From Shimia sp965227725 (lineage in GTDB: Bacteria; Pseudomonadota; Alphaproteobacteria; Rhodobacterales; Rhodobacteraceae): 64,000 nt of DNA. The notes under the pieces were generated by a model. That model did not search any database and was not told the origin of the DNA. It saw nothing but the letters and a program-made list of their open reading frames with translations. Positions 49,909-58,781 of the stretch are shown piece after piece (positions within the stretch are counted from its first letter, which is position 1; each line of letters starts with the position of its first letter). Location of the stretch: the NCBI RefSeq assembly GCF_965227725.1, contig NZ_CBDDGH010000001.1:1114728-1178727 (forward strand), given 5' to 3'. Made by a program: the position numbers and the translations under genes.

Positions 49909-50681
49909 CTCAATCCCTCAACCGGGTTGATCATGAAACCCTGGAGCGCCCCCCACCAGAGCGCCAGGAGCGCTGGAGCGACAAGAAACAGAAGGAACAG
50001 GCCGCCTGCCGTGATGAGTGGCGCACCGACAAAGGCCACCATCAGCTGCGGCATGGCGCGGTTGATAACACCGAGCATCAGATTGTAGATCGCTGAAATG
50101 ATCACAAAGGGTGCAGCCAGTCGGAACGCCATGGCAAAAGCGGACGAAACTTGAGGAACGCCCCATTCGGTCATGATCTCGCGCGCGGGGAAAACGCCCG
50201 GCGGAAACAGAATGTAAGATCCGATGAGAAATTGCGCGACATAGACGTGTAGGCCCATGGTCACCGCAAGCGCGGTGCCGCCAAGAGCCAGCACGTTGCC
50301 GACGGCGGGCAAGGGTTCACCGGAAGCACCGCCAAACAATTGGGCCAGAGAGGTGGATTGACCTGCAATGGTGCCTGCGGTTTGTAGGGCAAAGACGAAC
50401 ATGCGTACCGAAATGCCCATCAACAGACCGATCAGACCTTCGGTGGCGGTATACCTCGCGATTTCACCAACGCCGGGGGGTACGGTTTCAAAGACGGGTA
50501 CTGCCGGGGCAATGATGGCGGTGAATGCCAGAGCCACGCCAAGCTTGATCCGCGGCGGGACGCTGGTTTCGCCAAAGGCCGGCAATACAGACACCGCTGC
50601 GCCAACCCGCAAAAACACGAGAAAACCATGCCAGAGCATGGTTTCCGTCAAATTCATTAGCGCGAGCGCATTTTCCATCAT
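49905..50681 (-). CDS. fliR: flagellar export gate protein FliR
   Basis: Membrane protein of 258 residues with about six hydrophobic segments; conserved LVFLRVGAAVSVLPAFGETS, PRIKLGVALAFTAIIAPAVP, and later FVFALQTAGTIAGQSTSLAQ. Part of the FliPQR gate complex. Overlaps flhA and flhB by 4 bp on either side. Confidence 0.93.
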   Translation of the reverse strand: MMENALALMNLTETMLWHGFLVFLRVGAAVSVLPAFGETSVPPRIKLGVALAFTAIIAPAVPVFETVPPGVGEIARYTATEGLIGLLMGISVRMFVFALQTAGTIAGQSTSLAQLFGGASGEPLPAVGNVLALGGTALAVTMGLHVYVAQFLIGSYILFPPGVFPAREIMTEWGVPQVSSAFAMAFRLAAPFVIISAIYNLMLGVINRAMPQLMVAFVGAPLITAGGLFLLFLVAPALLALWWGALQGFMINPVEGLR

Positions 50682-52762
50682 GCGGCGACAACCCCAACAA
50701 GAGAAGGACGCGCATCCAAACCGATTTCTTCAAAAGACAGAACGGGGTTTGAAATGCCTTTCGCACTCAAGACTGTTCGCAAAAAGCGTCTGCGGCGCGT
50801 TGAGGTGACCAGAGCTGCAAAAATACCGCTGTTGCCGGCCTCGTTCATGCGATCAGCGATCGACTGGGCGAGAGCGTTGAACACATCCGGTGGAAGCGCC
50901 ACATCCATACTGCCAGCGTCACCATCGACTTGATATGTCGCAAAGGTATCTTCCCACTCGGGTGCCAGCTGCACCAACGGAATGGTTCCATCGTCGCGTT
51001 TCAGATCAGATATCAGTTGGAAACCAAGACGCTGACGCACATTCTCGCAGATTGCATCCGGCATAACGGTGACATGTCTCGCTTCGGCAATCGCTTCGAG
51101 GATCAGCGGCATGTTGCGAATGGAGACCTGTTCATCCAGCAGCATGCGCAAAATCCGATGCAACAGATCCAGCGGCACTTTATCGGGTACAAACTCGTCC
51201 ATCATACGGCGGTTGGCATCTGCTCGTGCAGGGTCGGACAGGTTGACCATCTCGTCCAGAATGCGGCGCAGTGCTTTAAAGGTTAGCAAGCGGCCGAAGT
51301 TGGTCTTGATCGTTTCTAGCAAGTGCGTGGCCAGAACCTCCCCGGGCGTCACAATGGTGATGCCGGAGAGCGCCGCGGCTTCCTGAGCTTTGCTGTCGAT
51401 CCAGCGTGCGGGGGCGCCATAGACCGGTTCAGAAACATCTTCGCCCAGGGGCAGCGCATCAGGTGTGTCGCCAGCAAGTGCCAGAACTTTCTCCGGCTCC
51501 AGACGGTCGCGCACCTGCTCTACCCCCTGAATGCGGATGGTGTAGGTGCCGTTAGGCAGAGAGGGCTCATCGGTGAGGCGGATCTCGGGCAGGATCAGTC
51601 CGAAGGTTGAGGCCACATGGGTCCGCATATTGGTGATACGGGCGTCCAGACCCGCGCCGGGATCCAGCACCATATTGACCAGATCCGTGGCGAATTCGAC
51701 GTGGATGTCATCCAAATCCAAGACATCGCCAATGGGCTTGTCACGCGGCAGAACAGGGGCTTCTTCTTCGAGCGGAGCCTCTTCTTCTTGTGCCTTGTGC
51801 TTATAGAGATAATAGGCGGCCCCGCCGAGCACCGCGCCGCCAAATAGAAACGGAACAAAGGGCAGGCCTGGTACAAGCGCAAAGAGCACCATCAGGACGG
51901 CCACTGTGGCCAAAGCGGGCGGGTAGTTGCCGAGCTGTTTGACCAGTGTCAGGTCGGTGGAACCGGTGGTGCCACCACGCGCCAGCAGGAGCGCTGAGGC
52001 GATGGAGATGATCACAGCAGGGATCTGTGTGACCAGCCCGTCGCCAACAGTCAGGATCGCGTAGGTCTCAAACGCTTGACCGATTGGCATGCCGTGGATC
52101 GCGACGCCCATGATCAAGCCCATCACGAGGTTGAGCAGGGTGATCAGAAGGCCGGCGACTGCGTCCCCCTTCACGAATTTTGAGGCACCATCCAGAGAGC
52201 CGAAGAAAGTGGTTTCTTGCTGTTCACGTTCACGGCGGGCCTTTGCTTCAGCGTGGTCGATCGCGCCAGCGGACATGTCGCTGTCAATCGCAAGCTGCTT
52301 ACCCGGCATACCGTCCAAGGCAAAACGCGCGCCGACTTCGGCCATACGTGTGGCGCCTTTGTTGATGACCATGAAGTTCACGATCAACAGGACACAGAAG
52401 ACAACAAGGCCCAAGAAGACGCTACCGCCCATAACGAAGTTGGCGAAGCCTTCAATCACGTCGCCCGCTGCACCTGTGCCTGTGTGTCCCTGACCAATGA
52501 TCAACTTGGTTGAAGACACGTTGAGCGACAGGCGCAGCATCAGGGATGCGAGCAAAATTGTTGGAAACGCGGAGAAATCCAACGGACGCTCAATAAACAG
52601 CGTGACGGTAAAAATCAAAATGGCGAGCGCAAACGACGCCGCCAGACCGATATCCAGCACCCAAGATGGCATTGGCAAAATCATCATTACGATGATCGCC
52701 ATCAGCGCCAAGGCCAGCAAAATGGTCGGGCTGAAGAGGGTCTTTAGAGTTTGCGGATTCAC
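50678..52762 (-). CDS. flhA: flagellar export gate protein FlhA
   Basis: Protein of 694 residues. N-terminal half (1-320) with eight membrane segments: LVILIFTVTL-type stretches and the FHIPEP signature region ARFALDGMPGKQLAIDSDMS. C-terminal cytoplasmic domain binds chaperones and export substrates (LSDPARADANRRMMDEFVPD, LHRILRMLLDEQVSIRNMPL). Located between the SltF-like gene (3 bp) and fliR (4-bp overlap). Confidence 0.95.
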   Translation of the reverse strand: MNPQTLKTLFSPTILLALALMAIIVMMILPMPSWVLDIGLAASFALAILIFTVTLFIERPLDFSAFPTILLASLMLRLSLNVSSTKLIIGQGHTGTGAAGDVIEGFANFVMGGSVFLGLVVFCVLLIVNFMVINKGATRMAEVGARFALDGMPGKQLAIDSDMSAGAIDHAEAKARREREQQETTFFGSLDGASKFVKGDAVAGLLITLLNLVMGLIMGVAIHGMPIGQAFETYAILTVGDGLVTQIPAVIISIASALLLARGGTTGSTDLTLVKQLGNYPPALATVAVLMVLFALVPGLPFVPFLFGGAVLGGAAYYLYKHKAQEEEAPLEEEAPVLPRDKPIGDVLDLDDIHVEFATDLVNMVLDPGAGLDARITNMRTHVASTFGLILPEIRLTDEPSLPNGTYTIRIQGVEQVRDRLEPEKVLALAGDTPDALPLGEDVSEPVYGAPARWIDSKAQEAAALSGITIVTPGEVLATHLLETIKTNFGRLLTFKALRRILDEMVNLSDPARADANRRMMDEFVPDKVPLDLLHRILRMLLDEQVSIRNMPLILEAIAEARHVTVMPDAICENVRQRLGFQLISDLKRDDGTIPLVQLAPEWEDTFATYQVDGDAGSMDVALPPDVFNALAQSIADRMNEAGNSGIFAALVTSTRRRRFLRTVLSAKGISNPVLSFEEIGLDARPSLVGVVAA

Positions 52763-52765
52763 GAA

Positions 52766-53536
52766 TTAGCCTCCGTTACCGAGGAAGGGGCGAGCGGAGC
52801 CAGTGCTGCCAGGAAAGAGTGATCCCATCGCACCTGCGCTGCTGCCCCGTTGAAGCAGCGGGAAATTGTTTTCCCGTGCAACAGCGGCGGTCTGCACCAA
52901 GGGCTCGGTTTGCTTGGCCGGCGCGAGCGGCATTGACCCGGGATCAGGCAGGTTCGCCATGATACGCTTGAAGCGCGCTTTGTATTTCTTTGCGTACTTG
53001 GGCGTGCGGGAATGATAGGCCGCGGCGGCATCATCCCAATTCTGCATCTCAGCATAGAGGCGTGACAAGAAATCCGCCGCATAGCGCGCGTTGGCGATGG
53101 GCTGGAACATGTGAGTCACGTCGGTAAAATGCTGGCCATGCCACCGGTAGTTCAGCTGAAAGCAGCCCACATCAAAGCTACGTGCGCCTGCTGCGAAGTG
53201 CTTTTGAACATAGGACAGGGCTTCGCGCTGTGAGTTGAACCAGACGCCTTTGCCTTCCATGTTCACAGTCCAAGGCCACGGCGTCAGAACACCGTTTTTT
53301 GCGCGGCCGGTTTCGGTGCGGGTGATGGCGCGAAGGACGTCAAGTGGGACGCCAGTTTCATTAGAGACGATTCGCGCGACACGGTCGCAGGTCTCAGCCT
53401 CTTCAGTGCTGGCGTGCGCGGCGTGAGACCCTTGCGAAAAAGGGTTTATCAGCGTGCTTGCCGCACCGACGCTGATTATCATAAGCGAGTCGCGCACACG
53501 GCACAACAATGCTTTGAAAACGTTCTGTTTTTTCAT
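52766..53536 (-). CDS. SltF-like flagellar lytic transglycosylase
   Basis: Exported protein of 256 residues: membrane/signal segment SLMIISVGAASTLINPFSQG (about 17-36), then an SLT-type domain with the probable catalytic Glu-75 in RAITRTETGRAKNGVLTPWP, SFDVGCFQLNYRWHGQHF and ANARYAADFLSRLYAEMQNW. In Rhodobacter sphaeroides, SltF, rather than FlgJ, opens the peptidoglycan for the rod; gene position inside the export operon and the muramidase-free FlgJ here support the same role. The C-terminus is Gly/Ser/Pro rich. Confidence 0.75.
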   Translation of the reverse strand: MKKQNVFKALLCRVRDSLMIISVGAASTLINPFSQGSHAAHASTEEAETCDRVARIVSNETGVPLDVLRAITRTETGRAKNGVLTPWPWTVNMEGKGVWFNSQREALSYVQKHFAAGARSFDVGCFQLNYRWHGQHFTDVTHMFQPIANARYAADFLSRLYAEMQNWDDAAAAYHSRTPKYAKKYKARFKRIMANLPDPGSMPLAPAKQTEPLVQTAAVARENNFPLLQRGSSAGAMGSLFPGSTGSARPFLGNGG

Positions 53537-53603
53537 ACCGATAGCTTTCTGCCCCAGTTTGAGGCCAAGCTATCGGTCGTTTCTTTACATTTGGTAAGCG
53601 TGG

Positions 53604-55928
53604 TTAAGAGGAAGGCTCGGTCAGACTATGCCAATCCAACAAATCGCCAAGCACGTTGCGGCTTTCAGCACTGTCATCAAGCAGCCCACGGTTGCGCGCC
53701 AATATGCCTTGTGTGGCCTCGTCCACCTGAGTTTCCTCAGTGTCCGTTTTCATCATCATATCGCTTGTCTGGCGATAGACCTCGTTTTCGGACGATGCCA
53801 GGGCATCGAGATTTCCACCAAGCCAATTCTGCTCTTCGGCACTTTGGTTTTCGCCAAGATCAGAGAGCATCTGTGCTGCCATTTCATGATCGCCGACCAG
53901 AGAACGCGCTTGCGCTCGGAGGCGTTCAGCGTCTGCAGAAGTCATGCCAAGCAATTCAGCTTCTGCACGGCGGGGTAGGGAATCGGCCAAAGCGACGCGC
54001 GCTTTCAGCAAACGCATTTCATCGTTCTGATGTGAGTTCTGAGCGGCTTGCAGCAGACGTTTGGTTTCCCCAACAAAGCCCATTTCAAACATCTTTTGAG
54101 CAAGGGCGAGCGCAGTGTCCGGGGTAATCTTGCCAGGTTCGGCCAGATCTTCCGCGAGCGCAAAGGTGACAATGTCAAAATCTTGCGCGTGTTCGATTAC
54201 AGCGCTGGCCAGCCGACTACGCACCTCAACGGCAGGTTCGGGACCATCCTTCGCTTCGATCTCTGCAACGATTTCAAAGGCTGGTTCAAATTCATGCACC
54301 AACATCCGCGCGAGCGCATGGGCGCGTCGCAAAGAAGGGCCCATCTCGCCGGATTTGTGTTCAACCGCAAGCGCGCCGACAAGTGAAATGGTGTCATTCG
54401 ACGGAGGCAGGGCCTGTTTGACATGCGAGTCGATCAGCTCAACAATCGCTAGGGTTGCGAGATCTGTGTTCTGAGTGGCGATGTCTTCCAGAGTGGCATC
54501 TGCGGCGTGGGTGTTGCCCAGCTCGGCATCAAGATTGGCTTGCGCAAAATCAAAGCTTGTTCCCGGCATTGGGTTGGTGCGCTCAATGCCATTCAGCACA
54601 AGGGTCGCAGCTTCGGTATCGCCCTGCTCAACAAGCTGATTGCTCAGGCGTGGCCCGAAATAGTCGCGCAGATGGCGTGGTAGCACATTCAAGCCATCCA
54701 TTGCGCCATTGATCGCGCTTTCCCCGGTGAGACGCTCGCCGGACAGGGCGGCCCAAAGAGCCACGTGACCGGAGCAATGGCCTTGCTTGGCAAACATGTG
54801 GTCACTGTCTTTGGGGGCATCACCGTCAACGATCTGCGCCATGGCATGTAGAATGCGGGTTTCGCCTGTGTTGGGCAGAAGCTTGAGGACTTGCTGGGCC
54901 TCGGCGCCAAACGTGTAATGAACGTAGAGCTTTACCAGCCGCTGCAGCGCTTTCTCATTGGTGCGGTCAAATTCGCCCACCAGATTTCTGCGCACATCTG
55001 CGAGTTCTTCTACGAAGGTTTTTTCGCCGCTCCAGTCAGCGATGTTCACGGCGGAGTCCGGCAGACAAGTTCCAACGCCAACCTGACCACTCAGAAGGGC
55101 CGCAATATCCCGCCCCACTTCGTCAATTACGTTGTAGGCGACGATGTTCACATTCTGGCCATCTAGGCCGACAGCGGCCTGTGGCGGAACGTGATCCATA
55201 TTTTGGCCGGCAGATTCTGGCGTTTTGAACTGCGGCCCAGCTGCCAGTTCCATTGGTTTCGGCGCCGGTTTTGGTTTCGGCATCGGAACTTGGGATTTCA
55301 GCAGGTTTTGCGTCGCGGCGCGATCAACCTGTTTGATCAGGTCTTGCCGCAGCGTGGTGACTTGGACGCTGCGGTTCACAAAGTTCTCAAGCGCCAGAAG
55401 GCCGGAAAAGTCCGGTGATTGTGCAGGCTCTTCTTCGGGAACTGGCGCGAGGGGGACCGGTTTGGCCGCCTCAAGTGCGGAGAAGCGGAAAACCCGCTGC
55501 GGTGTTTCCGTTTCCACGGCTTCGCCAAATGACAGCGGGATCTGCGGAACATCCTCTGGTTCAGTTGACAGATCTTCGCGAATGTCAAAAATCACATAGC
55601 GTTCGTTGTAAGGGATCGATACCACCCGGCAATCACACGCCAGGGTGAGCTCGACTTCGCCCGTACGGTCATTGGCCTTGATGTCCGCGAGACGTGTCCG
55701 GGGAATGCGGTCGAACACGTCATCAGTGATGAGGTTCAGATCATTGCCGTCAATCTTGATGCGATAGGTGTTTCCATTCCGGTCGATCGTCCACTCGGTA
55801 TCGCTGGATGGCAAGGTTGCCACCAGCCGTGTGAAATCTTCATGCTCCCCGGAGATGAAGGGCACATCTTGAGCCTGAACGGTCGCGGCCACAAAGGCCA
55901 ACGGAATGGACAGGAGTAGTGGTCTCAC
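53604..55928 (-). CDS. large periplasmic helical-repeat protein next to motA, MotC-like role possible
   Basis: Protein of 774 residues with a signal peptide (LLLSIPLAFVAATVQA, 4-19). Residues 25-120 look like an AMIN-type beta module (EWTIDRNGNTYRIKIDGND, ITDDVFDRIPRTRLADIKAN, YNERYVIFDIREDL). A Pro/Lys stretch MPKPKPAPKPME near residue 216 follows. From about 270 to 770 long alternating helices resemble TPR-like repeats. Starts in the motA stop codon (4-bp overlap). In Rhizobium the periplasmic MotC assists the stator and needs MotE; a MotE-like gene is two genes upstream. No convincing homology to MotC can be claimed from reading alone. Confidence 0.5.
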   Translation of the reverse strand: MRPLLLSIPLAFVAATVQAQDVPFISGEHEDFTRLVATLPSSDTEWTIDRNGNTYRIKIDGNDLNLITDDVFDRIPRTRLADIKANDRTGEVELTLACDCRVVSIPYNERYVIFDIREDLSTEPEDVPQIPLSFGEAVETETPQRVFRFSALEAAKPVPLAPVPEEEPAQSPDFSGLLALENFVNRSVQVTTLRQDLIKQVDRAATQNLLKSQVPMPKPKPAPKPMELAAGPQFKTPESAGQNMDHVPPQAAVGLDGQNVNIVAYNVIDEVGRDIAALLSGQVGVGTCLPDSAVNIADWSGEKTFVEELADVRRNLVGEFDRTNEKALQRLVKLYVHYTFGAEAQQVLKLLPNTGETRILHAMAQIVDGDAPKDSDHMFAKQGHCSGHVALWAALSGERLTGESAINGAMDGLNVLPRHLRDYFGPRLSNQLVEQGDTEAATLVLNGIERTNPMPGTSFDFAQANLDAELGNTHAADATLEDIATQNTDLATLAIVELIDSHVKQALPPSNDTISLVGALAVEHKSGEMGPSLRRAHALARMLVHEFEPAFEIVAEIEAKDGPEPAVEVRSRLASAVIEHAQDFDIVTFALAEDLAEPGKITPDTALALAQKMFEMGFVGETKRLLQAAQNSHQNDEMRLLKARVALADSLPRRAEAELLGMTSADAERLRAQARSLVGDHEMAAQMLSDLGENQSAEEQNWLGGNLDALASSENEVYRQTSDMMMKTDTEETQVDEATQGILARNRGLLDDSAESRNVLGDLLDWHSLTEPSS

Positions 55929-56794
55929 GCCGCTTCCTTCTTCACTTCTTTGAGTGCTTCTTCAAGTTCAGCAAACTGTGGGCGGTTGTGCCCAGGTGTG
56001 TTCTGTCGACCGACTTCGATGCAGATGTTTGGCGAGTGGTTGTGCAGGTTCGCGATAAGAACTTCGCGGATCAGCTGGTGGAAGTGTGCGTCTTCTTCCA
56101 CGATCCCTTTGATTTTGGCTGCAAATGGGCCAACCAAACCATAAGCAAGGAAAACGCCAAGAAATGTTCCCACAAGAGCGCCACCGATCATCTTACCAAG
56201 CACTTCTGGTGGCTGGTCGATCGAGCCCATCGTCTTAATAACACCAAGAACCGCCGCAACAATTCCGAGAGCTGGCAACGCATCTGCCAAGGACTGGAGT
56301 GCGTGCGAGGAATGCATCGAATGGTGAAAGTTTGCTTCGATCCGCTTCTCAAGCACCTCTTCAACCTGATGTGGATCATCATAGTTCATCGACGCAGAGC
56401 GCAGGGTATCGGCGATCAGATTCACGGATTCCTTATCCGCTTGGATTTTTGGGTACTTCTGGAAAATTGAAGATTCTTCCGGGTTTTCAATATGCTCTTC
56501 GATCGCCACGGGGTTCTTTCGGGCAAGTCGTATGAGCTCAAAGAGCAGACAGAGCAGATCTTGATAGTCCTGTGGTTGCCACTTGGTCCCTTTAAACACT
56601 TTGCCGAGATCCTTCAGCGTGTGCTTTACCGCCGCTCCGTCGTTGGACAGCAAGAATGCACCAACACCAGAGCCGCCGATGATGATCATCTCAAAGGGCA
56701 GCGCCTTCATGATTGGTCCCAAGCTACCGCCAGCAAGCACGTAGCCACCTAACACCATGATGAAAACGACAGCGATGCCGATAATGCTGATCAT
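55925..56794 (-). CDS. motA: flagellar motor stator protein MotA
   Basis: Inner-membrane proton channel subunit of 289 residues, four membrane segments with a long cytoplasmic loop. Conserved parts: FEMIIIGGSGVGAFLLSNDG, EHIENPEESSIFQKYP, LQSLADALPALGIVAAVLGV, LGKMIGGALVGTFLGVFLAY. Forms the stator with MotB, whose gene is not in this window. Overlaps the 774-residue protein gene by 4 bp. Confidence 0.93.
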   Translation of the reverse strand: MISIIGIAVVFIMVLGGYVLAGGSLGPIMKALPFEMIIIGGSGVGAFLLSNDGAAVKHTLKDLGKVFKGTKWQPQDYQDLLCLLFELIRLARKNPVAIEEHIENPEESSIFQKYPKIQADKESVNLIADTLRSASMNYDDPHQVEEVLEKRIEANFHHSMHSSHALQSLADALPALGIVAAVLGVIKTMGSIDQPPEVLGKMIGGALVGTFLGVFLAYGLVGPFAAKIKGIVEEDAHFHQLIREVLIANLHNHSPNICIEVGRQNTPGHNRPQFAELEEALKEVKKEAA

Positions 56795-56854
56795 GAGTCC
56801 AAACTCCTTTTACCCTTCTTGGGTGACCATACGCAGCAGCGGGTTAACAATGTC

Positions 56855-57508
56855 TCATTCGGTGGGCGAATTTGCGTTCCGTCCGGCCAAAATCACGCTG
56901 ATTGTGTAAGCGGCATCAGGTTTCATGCCGGCCATGATTCCAGCAGCGGCCTCAGGCTTCATCCGGCCAATAAAGCCGGCAGCAAACTGTGGATCCATCT
57001 CTTCAAAGAGAAGAGCGACGCTTTTGGGCTTCATGGTTTCATAAACCTGCGTCAGGCGCGTCAGATCGTCTTCTGCCGCGGTTTCGGCAATGGAAATCAT
57101 GTCGCGCAGGCGATTCTCAGCATCTTCAAGCGCCGCCATTTTGCGCGAAACTTCGGCGTCTGCGATATTGAGCGCCTGCAGGCGATTCTTGATCTCGGCT
57201 TCCTGCTTCGCGATGCGTGCCTCGCGTTCTTCAAACACGGACATCAGCTTGCGCATATCTTCTGGATGCTCACAGGCCTGCGGTTCCGCCATCGCCATTT
57301 GAGGCGAATCAAGGAGTGGCTCTTCGCGTGCCAGCGCTTCTGTTGCGCCCACGCCCACCCGCAAGGTGGCAGAAGCAACCAGGAAAGACGCAATCATAAA
57401 CAGGCTGCCTTTGGCCTGTTTGCGCGGCGTTTTGCCTTTGGCTTTTGGCTTGCGGGTTTTGTCGGCAGCGCCAGCTTTGGCTGGCGCGTTTTTCTGAGCC
57501 TTTTTCAT
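56855..57508 (-). CDS. motE: MotE-like protein
   Basis: Protein of 217 residues: very basic cytoplasmic start (KKAQKNAPAKAGAADKTRKP), membrane segment about 35-53 (GSLFMIASFLVASATLRVGV), a coiled coil (KLMSVFEEREARIAKQEAEI through EDAENRLRDMISIAETAAED), and a C-terminal MgtE-N-like domain (TRLTQVYETMKPKSVALLFE, DPQFAAGFIGRMKPEAAAGI). This domain order is that of MotE, described in Sinorhizobium as a chaperone for MotC. Lies 60 bp upstream of motA in the same operon. Confidence 0.7.
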   Translation of the reverse strand: MKKAQKNAPAKAGAADKTRKPKAKGKTPRKQAKGSLFMIASFLVASATLRVGVGATEALAREEPLLDSPQMAMAEPQACEHPEDMRKLMSVFEEREARIAKQEAEIKNRLQALNIADAEVSRKMAALEDAENRLRDMISIAETAAEDDLTRLTQVYETMKPKSVALLFEEMDPQFAAGFIGRMKPEAAAGIMAGMKPDAAYTISVILAGRNANSPTE

Positions 57509-57522
57509 TGCTTTCGCTCCGT

Positions 57523-58149
57523 TTAAGCAACGTGACGGGTGAAGACCGGGGCAGCTTTTGTGCCCTCATCTGCGTTTGTCTTGCCCGATTTGCCTTTCTT
57601 TTTGGTTTGCGTAGCCGCCTCTTTTGCAGCTTTTCGCTTCGCCTTGCGTTTGGCTTTCTTTTTCTCGCGACGACGCAGGCGTTCTTCTTCTTCGGCTTCG
57701 AAATCAATCTCGAACTCTTGGTCGAGGAGATCTTCATCCGTCAGCTCGTCATCATCATCTTGTTCTGCGTCTTCAGCTTTGCGCTTGGCAGCTGCTTCAA
57801 GCTCTTTTCGCAGAGCTTCTTCTGCGGCTTTTGCCTCAGCTTTGGCCGCATCCGCTGCGGCGCTGTCCTGCAAGTCATGCATTGACGCCAGCATGAGTTC
57901 CAAACGCTTCGAAACGCCTTCTGCGCGCTCGGTCAGCGTTTCAAGTCGCTCTGTCGACTTCCCAGCGGTCTGCTGAGCGGCCTTGAGGGTGCGTGTCATG
58001 TCGTCAACTTGCGCGGACAAGACAGCGACCGCACCACCTACACCGGTTTCAAGGTCATTAAATTTCGCAAGTCTGCGTGCGAGCACATAGCAATAAAGCC
58101 CTGCACCAAGAGCACCCGCGACCAGTAAGATATCTGCAATCAAATCCAT
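57523..58149 (-). CDS. membrane-anchored charged coiled-coil protein, DUF6468-like
   Basis: Protein of 208 residues. One membrane segment (about 4-25, LIADILLVAGALGAGLYCYV), then the conserved-looking RRLAKFNDLETGVGGAVAVL SAQVDD part (about 26-52) and a coiled coil (TRTLKAAQQTAGKSTERLET), an Asp/Glu stretch (DAEQDDDDELTDEDLLDQE) and a Lys/Arg stretch (REKKKAKRKAKRKAAKEA). Location between fliL and motE-like genes fits alphaproteobacterial flagellar genes labelled DUF6468; the label is from memory and tentative. Function unknown. Confidence 0.5.
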   Translation of the reverse strand: MDLIADILLVAGALGAGLYCYVLARRLAKFNDLETGVGGAVAVLSAQVDDMTRTLKAAQQTAGKSTERLETLTERAEGVSKRLELMLASMHDLQDSAAADAAKAEAKAAEEALRKELEAAAKRKAEDAEQDDDDELTDEDLLDQEFEIDFEAEEEERLRRREKKKAKRKAKRKAAKEAATQTKKKGKSGKTNADEGTKAAPVFTRHVA

Positions 58150-58160
58150 CTCGGCACTCC

Positions 58161-58658
58161 TTAATTCAGCACGAATTCCATGACCAAAAGGTCGGAAACC
58201 CGCTCTTGGCCAGTTACAATTTGGACACGGCGCAACATCTGAGAGCGCAGCTTCACCAAGGCATCGGGCGATTCGATGTCGGAAGGGCTAAGCGCGCGGA
58301 GATATCCGTTAAGGACATCAACGACCCGTGGGAGAACGCGTTCGACTTCTTCTTGGTGTGCGCTGGGAACCTCTAGCTGCGCGCGAAACCGCAAATAGTC
58401 AGCAGAACCACCAGATGTCAGTGAAACGACAAACGGGTCGAGACCAACATATGTGATGTCCGGGAGAGCTTCGGGTTTATCCATCTCAACCGATTCTTCT
58501 TCTGCCGCTGGTGCAGAATCGCTTCCCAATATCATGCCTGAATAGACGGCAAAGAAGCCGCCGCCTCCGCCTGCCAAAGCAAGCACAAGCCCAATAATTA
58601 AAGGGAGTTTTGACGCCTTTTTTGGCGTCTCCTCTGTGTCGACAGTTTCGTCAGTCAT
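58161..58658 (-). CDS. fliL: flagellar basal body-associated protein FliL
   Basis: Single-pass membrane protein of 165 residues that surrounds the stator near the motor. Membrane anchor about 18-40 (LPLIIGLVLALAGGGGGFFA), periplasmic domain YVGLDPFVVSLTSGGSADYL, LRFRAQLEVPSAHQEEVERV and C-terminal LLVMEFVLN, the usual FliL end. Start at ATG 58658 with GGAA upstream rather than the 13-residue longer form from 58697. First gene of the minus motor/export operon, divergent from fliF. Confidence 0.9.
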   Translation of the reverse strand: MTDETVDTEETPKKASKLPLIIGLVLALAGGGGGFFAVYSGMILGSDSAPAAEEESVEMDKPEALPDITYVGLDPFVVSLTSGGSADYLRFRAQLEVPSAHQEEVERVLPRVVDVLNGYLRALSPSDIESPDALVKLRSQMLRRVQIVTGQERVSDLLVMEFVLN

Positions 58659-58704
58659 CGCAGGTTCCAAATTCTTTGTCCCTGCAAGTTCAACCACACA
58701 GAAA

Positions 58705-58719
58705 CTAACCGATTGTTAA
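58705..58719. promoter_or_regulatory. CtrA-like box between fliL and fliF
   Basis: CTAA-N7-TTAA (58705-58719), or TTAA-N7-TTAG on the other strand: seven of the eight half-site bases and the exact spacer of the CtrA consensus. It lies in the 123-bp divergent control region, 63 bp before the fliF start and 47 bp before the fliL start. Confidence 0.45.
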
Positions 58720-58781
58720 GCCTGATCGTGGAAACAGTTGTTCAAGGTCGTGCAGAAGGTGCGGCATCACGGAGTAAAGAC

